DNA of 8,338 nucleotides, from assembly GCA_900556185.1 (NCBI GenBank), contig USNN01000041.1, forward strand, positions 1-8,338. Direction: 5' to 3'. Shown here one piece after another: positions 4,599 to 8,338 of the stretch. The position numbers and the translations under genes were made by a program. The DNA is from an uncultured Eubacteriales bacterium (GTDB lineage Bacteria; Bacillota; Clostridia; Christensenellales; UBA1242). Under the pieces are notes generated by a model. It worked only from the letters and a program-made list of their open reading frames with translations, ran no database searches and was not told the origin of the DNA. The stretch's first letter is position 1. The number at the start of each line of letters is the position of its first letter.

Positions 4599-4805
4599 CT
4601 AAACTAATTCAGTTTCAGCTGACTTTTTAGCATCTTCCACTTCTTTTAAGGTTGCACGAACAAGTTTGCCGTTGCCGACATCAAAAATACCAACCGCAGT
4701 TGGGTCGTCCTTGTGACCTTTTAAAGAAATACACTTATCCATAGAACAATTTTTAAGTAGTTCCTTTCTTTCAGCTTCTTTTTCTTTATTTTTCTTAAAA
4801 AACAT
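4599..4805 (-). CDS. Small protein of unknown function (68 aa), first gene of a two-gene operon
   Basis: Very basic start (F-F-K-K-N-K-E-K-E) and charged helix to about residue 19. Then C20 and C25 flank M-D-K, followed by D-D-P-T-A-V-G-I-F-D-V (33-43) and a closing helix. No family recognised. The usual longest reading would start at ATG 4820. That ATG has no ribosome site and lies only about 7 nt from the predicted transcription start. The ATG at 4805 has GGGGG at 4818-4814, 8 nt upstream, so it is preferred. The promoter at 4834-4862 is excellent, which argues that this small gene is real. Confidence 0.6.
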   Translation of the reverse strand: MFFKKNKEKEAERKELLKNCSMDKCISLKGHKDDPTAVGIFDVGNGKLVRATLKEVEDAKKSAETELV

Positions 4806-4833
4806 AAATTTTACCCCCATTTGTAATACATTA

Positions 4834-4862
4834 ATTATACACCATTATTTCCCAAATTTCAA
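4834..4862 (-). promoter_or_regulatory. Promoter of the two small genes
   Basis: On the minus strand, -35 TTGAAA (4862-4857), a 17-bp spacer and consensus -10 TATAAT (4839-4834). Transcription should begin near 4827. This supports the downstream ATG at 4805 as the first start codon. The 70 bp between this promoter and the fic terminator hold nothing I can assign. Confidence 0.7.
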
Positions 4863-4932
4863 CATAAATCTATATTTTTCCAGCCCACCCAAAATCACCC
4901 CTACTCAACCACTCAATAATAATTTACAAAAT

Positions 4933-4959
4933 AAAAAAGATGCAATAAAGCACCTTTTT
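4933..4959 (-). terminator. Terminator of the fic gene
   Basis: On the minus strand, AAAAAGGTGC (4959-4950), loop TTTATT, then GCATCTTTTTT (4943-4933). The 10-bp stem has one G-U pair and runs into a T6 tract. It begins within the stop codon of the gene (TAA at 4960-4958). Confidence 0.8.
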
Positions 4960-5836
4960 AGTATCTAATTTTAAAATAGTCTAGCCACGCCTTAAACTTA
5001 TCTTGGCACGACAAGCAGGTGTCAATCAAATACCCCTTTTCGTTATCCCATTCACTCAAGCCCCTATAATAAAACATCTTGTGTTCTTCGTCTATAATAA
5101 ACGGAACAACATCATTTGCAAGACACTCTTTAAACATAATCAGCCTGCCCACACGACCATTGCCGTCTTGGAATGGGTGAATAGACTCAAACCGCTTATG
5201 GAACTCAATAATATCTTCAATAGACTTATGCCCTTTAGCGTTATATTCGGTTAGTAGTTTTGCTATCTCGGTTCGCACATTTTCAGGCTTGCAGGTTTCC
5301 TTTCCGCCAACTTCATTTGGTAACAGTTTATACTCACCCACATTAAACCACGCCAGCCTACTATCACCAGTACCCGTTTTTAGCATAAAATGTAGTTTTT
5401 TTATCATAGTTTCGGTCAATGGTTTTGTTGCATTGTCTATAACATAATCTAAACACCTAAAATGGTTAGATGTTTCAACTACATCGTCCACATTCACGGC
5501 ACCTACCGCTTCAATCGTATGCGTTTCGTAAATATACCTAGTTTGGTCGTGAGTTAGCGTGCTACCTTCTATATGATTAGAGTTATACGCAAGTTCTATT
5601 TGCACCTTGTGATAAATTCCACCAGTCATCCCCATATGCTTTTGCGTTTTTAAAATTGATAGTAAATTTTCGCCCGCCTGCCTTTCGTTCTCTGGCTTGC
5701 AAGCATCTTCTGGGATATTCCATGTCTTTCCAGTTAAAAAGGCACCATCAACTCTCCCCATCGCACAATAATGCCTAACCATTCGGTCAGATATTCCCCA
5801 TTTTTTAGCAATCTCTGCTACAGATAGATACTCCAT
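4958..5836 (-). CDS. Fic domain protein with N-terminal helix-turn-helix, class II inhibition motif
   Basis: 292 aa, cytoplasmic. The Fic core motif H220-P-F-Q-D-G-N-G-R-V-G-R231 is complete, with catalytic His and the phosphate-binding GNGR. Fic enzymes transfer AMP (or related groups) from nucleotides to protein hydroxyls. Upstream in the same chain, S86-N-H-I-E90-G91 fits the (S/T)xxxE(G/N) inhibitory helix, placed as in class II (N-terminal) Fic proteins. It is therefore probably autoinhibited without a separate antitoxin. Residues 1-47 form an excisionase/MerR-like HTH (Y-L-S-V-A-E-I-A-K-K-W-G-I-S...V-R-H-Y). So the protein may bind DNA, plausibly the repeated palindromes in its own promoter. 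GGGGAG lies 6 nt before the ATG. The gene is monocistronic, with its own promoter and terminator. The target protein is unknown. Confidence 0.9.
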   Translation of the reverse strand: MEYLSVAEIAKKWGISDRMVRHYCAMGRVDGAFLTGKTWNIPEDACKPENERQAGENLLSILKTQKHMGMTGGIYHKVQIELAYNSNHIEGSTLTHDQTRYIYETHTIEAVGAVNVDDVVETSNHFRCLDYVIDNATKPLTETMIKKLHFMLKTGTGDSRLAWFNVGEYKLLPNEVGGKETCKPENVRTEIAKLLTEYNAKGHKSIEDIIEFHKRFESIHPFQDGNGRVGRLIMFKECLANDVVPFIIDEEHKMFYYRGLSEWDNEKGYLIDTCLSCQDKFKAWLDYFKIRY

Positions 5837-5866
5837 ACCACACTCCCCAATCTTTATCTATTATAT

Positions 5867-5895
5867 ATTATATTCCCTTATCGGCAATTTGTCAA
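5867..5895 (-). promoter_or_regulatory. Perfect-consensus promoter of fic with operator half-site in the spacer
   Basis: On the minus strand, TTGACA (5895-5890), exactly 17 bp, TATAAT (5872-5867): a 12/12 match. The spacer holds ATTGCCGATAA, half of the palindrome found whole at 5920-5943. Such a strong promoter for a potentially toxic enzyme suggests tight repression. Confidence 0.85.
5872..5887. promoter_or_regulatory. fic operator site 1 (imperfect, in the promoter spacer)
   Basis: The right half ATCGGCAA (5880-5887) is identical to that of site 2. The left half is degenerate, giving 12 of 16 matches to the site 2 core. It lies between the -10 and -35 of the fic promoter. Confidence 0.55.
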
Positions 5896-5919
5896 CGCTT
5901 TACACGATAATTTACCCAC

Positions 5920-5943
5920 TTAATTGCCGATATCGGCAATTAA
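5920..5943. promoter_or_regulatory. fic operator site 2, perfect 24-bp palindrome
   Basis: The sequence is fully self-complementary over 24 bp, with core TTGCCGATATCGGCAA at 5924-5939. It is centred 52 bp upstream of site 1 and 53 bp from site 3. It is the strongest site of the set and probably the main binding point of a dimeric HTH protein. Confidence 0.7.
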
Positions 5944-5976
5944 TAAACCGTATTCACGCCTAATTACCCACCATAA

Positions 5977-5992
5977 TTTCCGATAACGGCAA
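5977..5992. promoter_or_regulatory. fic operator site 3
   Basis: TTTCCGATAACGGCAA matches the site 2 core at 14 of 16 positions. The stretch between it and 6096 is C/A-rich and holds nothing else I can assign. Confidence 0.6.
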
Positions 5993-6096
5993 CTATCGCT
6001 CACATTACACCTAAATAATTTCCCATTCACCCCACTTTATACCAAACTGAACCTAAGCCATCTTGCCACACACCCACAATTCACCCACAAAACTTT

Positions 6097-6165
6097 AAAA
6101 AGTTGGAAATACACTTCCATCTCTCCCCAAATTTACAAAAAGTTGGAAATACACTTCCAACTTTT
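6097..6165. repeat. Two palindromic repeat units, 40-bp period
   Basis: A 23-bp sequence starting AAAAAGTTGGAA and ending CACTTCCA occurs exactly at 6097-6119 and 6137-6159. The second unit completes a perfect 11-bp hairpin (AAAAGTTGGAA 6138-6148, TTCCAACTTTT 6155-6165). In the first only the inner 5 bp still pair. On the minus strand each unit runs into TTTTT, so these may back up the proS terminator. They may also be members of a dispersed intergenic repeat family. Confidence 0.6.
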
Positions 6166-6170
6166 GTTGA

Positions 6171-6203
6171 CAAAAACCCCTACTAGGTCCACTAGTAGGG
6201 GTT
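6171..6203 (-). terminator. Terminator of proS
   Basis: A 12-bp stem, AACCCCTACTAG (6175-6186) and CTAGTAGGGGTT (6192-6203), has a 5-nt loop and is followed on the minus strand by TTTTTG. It starts 11 bp beyond the proS stop codon. Confidence 0.9.
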
Positions 6204-6213
6204 GTATTTATTA

Positions 6214-7902
6214 TTAATTATTTTTTATAAGATTTAAAACGTATTCTTCAACTTTGTCTATATCCACAACAACTGGAGCCTCTCGGTAAAGAGCAACTTC
6301 AACCTTGTCTTCGGTTACCATTCTACCAACTACAATTTTAATAGGAACACCAATAAGTTCGTGGTCGGCAAACTTAGCACCCGCGTTTTTCTTTCGGTCG
6401 TCAAATAATACAGGAACTCTAGAGTTTTCTAGGTCTGCATACAACTTTTCAGCAACTTCCACTTGCTCTGGCTTTTTAGTATCTACCAAAATTATGTTAA
6501 CCTTAAATGGAGCCACGTTCATAGGTAAAAGTAAGCCTTTTTCGTCATGATGTTGGTCTACAATACTTGCAACGGTTCTTTCAAGACCAATACCATAGCA
6601 ACCCATAGTCAATAACTCAGACTTGTTTTGGTCGTTTACAAAAGTAATGTTAAATCTTTCGGTGTATCTCTTGCCTAGTGCAAAAATATGACCAAGTTCG
6701 TTGCCTTGAGTTACTTCAATAGCGTGACCACACTTAGGGCATTTGTCACCAGCAACTGCAAACCTAACATCAACAAATTCAGCGTTAAAGTCTGCGACAT
6801 TAACATTCACAAGATGATAATCTTTTTCATTAGCACCAACAACGAAGTCTTCCATACCTTTAATTTCGTAGTCGGCTAAAATTTTAACACCCTTAATTCC
6901 AACAGGTCCAACAAACCCAACAACACTGCCAATACTCTTAACCTGTTCAAAACTTGCAAGTTCTAGATTGGTTGCGTTTAATAGTTTTGCAAGCTTACAT
7001 TCATTAATGGTTCGGTCGCCACGAACAAGCACCATAACAATGTTGCCGTCTGCGTTATATACCATACTCTTAACAAACTTATCCGCACCCATCTTTAACG
7101 CACCCATAAGTTCATCTATGGTAGACGATGCAGGAGTGTGAACCTTGCTATATTTGCCTTTTTTCGCTGAAGGTTTAAAACAATCTGGCGTAGGCACGGT
7201 TTCTAGGTTTGCACCATACCCGCAAGATGGGCAGTGAGCGATGTCCGCTTCACCTTCGTTACTAAGTGCCATAAATTCTTCACAGAAATTACCACCCATA
7301 GCACCACTATCTGCTAGCACTGGCACAACCTTAATTCCAAGACTACTAAATATGTTTAGATACTCTCGCTTCATAACGTTATAATACTCAAGAAGGTCAG
7401 CATCATTAGCGTGAAAACTATAGGCATCCTTCATTGTAAATTCACGGGCTCTAACCACACCATTTCTTGGTCTTATTTCATCCCTATACTTTCTCTGAAC
7501 TTGGAAAACAGAAAAAGGTAGGTCATTATAACTTCTAACAAAATCTCCAGCAATCAGTGTAGCATATTCTTCGTTTGTAGGAGATATTGCCCACTCTAAA
7601 CCGTTTCTATCAGATAAATGGAACATTTCCTTGCCGAAAGCCTTCCATCTGCCCGATTTTTCTAATGTATCTCTACTAACTAGAAGTGGGAACTTAACTT
7701 CGCTAGCACCCGCTCTTTCCATACCACGCCTAATTTGGTATTCAACTTTACGCATAAGCATATTAAAGTAAGGCAAATAGTTAAACATACCTGCTGATAC
7801 TTTTCTTATAAGCCCTGCTCTAACCATATATTTCATTGCCATAGAATCACAACCGTTTGGGTCTTCTTTAAGTGTTGGCAACAAAAATTTACTATATCTC
7901 AT
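6214..7902 (-). CDS. proS: Proline--tRNA ligase (bacterial type, with editing domain)
   Basis: 562 aa, full length for the bacterial form (about 565-570). It charges tRNA-Pro with proline in the cytoplasm. Class II synthetase signatures are all present: motif 1 around A-G-A-S-E-V-K-F-P (64-72), the S-P-T-N-E-E loop (107-112), motif 2 Q-R-K-Y-R-D-E-I-R-P-R...R-E-F-T-M-K-D-A-Y-S-F (136-163) and motif 3 M-G-C-Y-G-I-G-L-E-R (433-442). The insertion (INS) editing domain, which clears mischarged Ala-tRNA-Pro, covers about 224-395. It has K278 at the place of the key editing lysine. C-P-S-C (224-227) and C-P-K-C-G-H (388-393) sit at its borders. The C-terminal anticodon-binding domain starts near 465. 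AGGAGG lies 4 nt before the ATG. The leader is only about 15 nt, so no T-box controls it here. Confidence 0.98.
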   Translation of the reverse strand: MRYSKFLLPTLKEDPNGCDSMAMKYMVRAGLIRKVSAGMFNYLPYFNMLMRKVEYQIRRGMERAGASEVKFPLLVSRDTLEKSGRWKAFGKEMFHLSDRNGLEWAISPTNEEYATLIAGDFVRSYNDLPFSVFQVQRKYRDEIRPRNGVVRAREFTMKDAYSFHANDADLLEYYNVMKREYLNIFSSLGIKVVPVLADSGAMGGNFCEEFMALSNEGEADIAHCPSCGYGANLETVPTPDCFKPSAKKGKYSKVHTPASSTIDELMGALKMGADKFVKSMVYNADGNIVMVLVRGDRTINECKLAKLLNATNLELASFEQVKSIGSVVGFVGPVGIKGVKILADYEIKGMEDFVVGANEKDYHLVNVNVADFNAEFVDVRFAVAGDKCPKCGHAIEVTQGNELGHIFALGKRYTERFNITFVNDQNKSELLTMGCYGIGLERTVASIVDQHHDEKGLLLPMNVAPFKVNIILVDTKKPEQVEVAEKLYADLENSRVPVLFDDRKKNAGAKFADHELIGVPIKIVVGRMVTEDKVEVALYREAPVVVDIDKVEEYVLNLIKNN

Positions 7903-7923
7903 AATTCCTCCTAAATATTCCTT

Positions 7924-7952
7924 ATTATACTAAAAACTAACGCCATTTTCAA
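7924..7952 (-). promoter_or_regulatory. Promoter of proS
   Basis: On the minus strand, -35 TTGAAA (7952-7947), a 17-bp spacer and -10 TATAAT (7929-7924). The -35 overlaps the stop codon (TGA, 7951-7949) of the transposase remnant, so the element ends right at the promoter. Confidence 0.8.
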
Positions 7953-8338
7953 GAGTTAATCAAAATATTCCACACCAACATTTTTTCTAATTCTTTTGAT
8001 GTTGATGCTGAATTTTTTTTTGATATTAACGATAGACCTATTAAAAATCTGCTTCTATCGTCAATCACACCAAATATGTATAATCCTGTGTACTTGGACC
8101 AAATATGGATATCCACATGCCATATTTGGTTTGGGTACACAGCTTGGTATCGGCATCTTTGTTGAGGTTGTGCTTTTCTTTTTGGTGGTGCATTCAACCA
8201 TTCACATTTTTCGTATATTTTTCTAATTCCATGCCATGATACACCAATATTTGGATAATTTCTTCTAATTATCGTATACATCTTCTTGATTCCCACAATT
8301 ATACCTGATTTTCTTATATCTGAAATTAATTGAATAAT
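7949..8338 (-). pseudogene. Truncated rve-type (IS3/IS481-like) transposase, partial at window edge
   Basis: The reading frame is open from the window edge (8338) to a TGA at 7951-7949, about 129 codons. The GTG at 8296 is just an internal codon. The N-terminal part (G-I-K-K-M-Y-T-I-I...V-S-W-H-G-I-R-K-I-Y) resembles the HTH_21 region of IS3-type OrfB. I-W-H-V-D-I-H-I-W then gives the first catalytic Asp of the DDE integrase core, and V-I-D-D-R-S-R-F the following strand. The chain stops soon after S-K-E-L-E-K-M-L. The second catalytic Asp and the Glu are absent, so it cannot be active. A run of nine A (coding strand, 8021-8013) is a possible slippage site, but no other frame restores the missing part. 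I see no terminal inverted repeat at the 7949 end. Confidence 0.75.

Noticed and set aside
4241..4630. 129-codon rightward reading frame over the small-gene operon
   Set aside because: It is antisense to two genes with a good promoter and ribosome sites. It lacks a ribosome site and its product is an irregular F/L/C-rich chain crossing several hairpins.
6097..6165. CRISPR array
   Set aside because: Only two repeats with a 17-nt interval and no cas genes. The units are self-palindromic terminator-like elements.
7903..7948. T-box riboswitch controlling proS
   Set aside because: The promoter lies so close that the leader is about 15 nt, too short for any T-box.
7949..8296. Complete transposase gene starting at GTG 8296
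   Set aside because: The frame is open to the window edge with recognisable transposase sequence upstream of the GTG, and the catalytic second half is missing.

Overview
Low-GC window using the standard code (TGA is a stop, TGG is Trp), with AGGAGG-type ribosome sites, TTGACA/TATAAT-type promoters and hairpin-plus-T terminators. This points to a Bacillota (clostridial-type) chromosome; I cannot name the species. The only clear housekeeping gene is proS (6214-7902, minus). The rest looks like accessory DNA between short intergenic repeats.

Layout. (a) 1-261: start of a leftward gene with a signal-peptide-like N-terminus and a divergent promoter region. (b) 262-1701: a compact rightward operon. 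A 204-aa protein combines a MuF-like Cys/His cluster with a DUF6883-like C-terminal domain. It is coupled by an ATGA overlap to a 126-aa protein, followed by a 77%-identical second copy. The best reading is a toxin followed by two immunity paralogues. (c) 1751-2699, minus: a predicted metal/metalloid exporter of the ArsP_2 / putative manganese transporter type. (d) 2718-3432: a small divergent pair. A 124-aa protein (minus) faces a 65-aa Cro/C1-type regulator (plus) across two near-identical operator palindromes, one inside the leftward promoter spacer. (e) 3415-4021, minus: a dNMP-kinase-like P-loop protein overlapping the 3' end of the regulator. (f) 4066-4394: gene-free DNA with several strong hairpins and a degenerate tandem repeat. 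(g) 4394-4862, minus: two tiny unknown genes behind one promoter. (h) 4933-5992, minus: a class II Fic protein with an N-terminal HTH. Its promoter matches the sigma-A consensus exactly, and three copies of one palindromic site lie upstream 52 and 53 bp apart. (i) 6097-6203: palindromic repeats and the proS terminator. (j) proS with its own promoter. (k) 7949-8338, minus: a truncated rve-type transposase running off the window and ending at the proS promoter.

The genes do not form one pathway. The common theme is conflict or selfish functions (toxin/immunity, Fic, autoregulated HTH, IS remnant) beside a housekeeping gene. The two best leads are the stand-alone MuF-like toxin with duplicated immunity genes, and the helically phased operator array upstream of fic.
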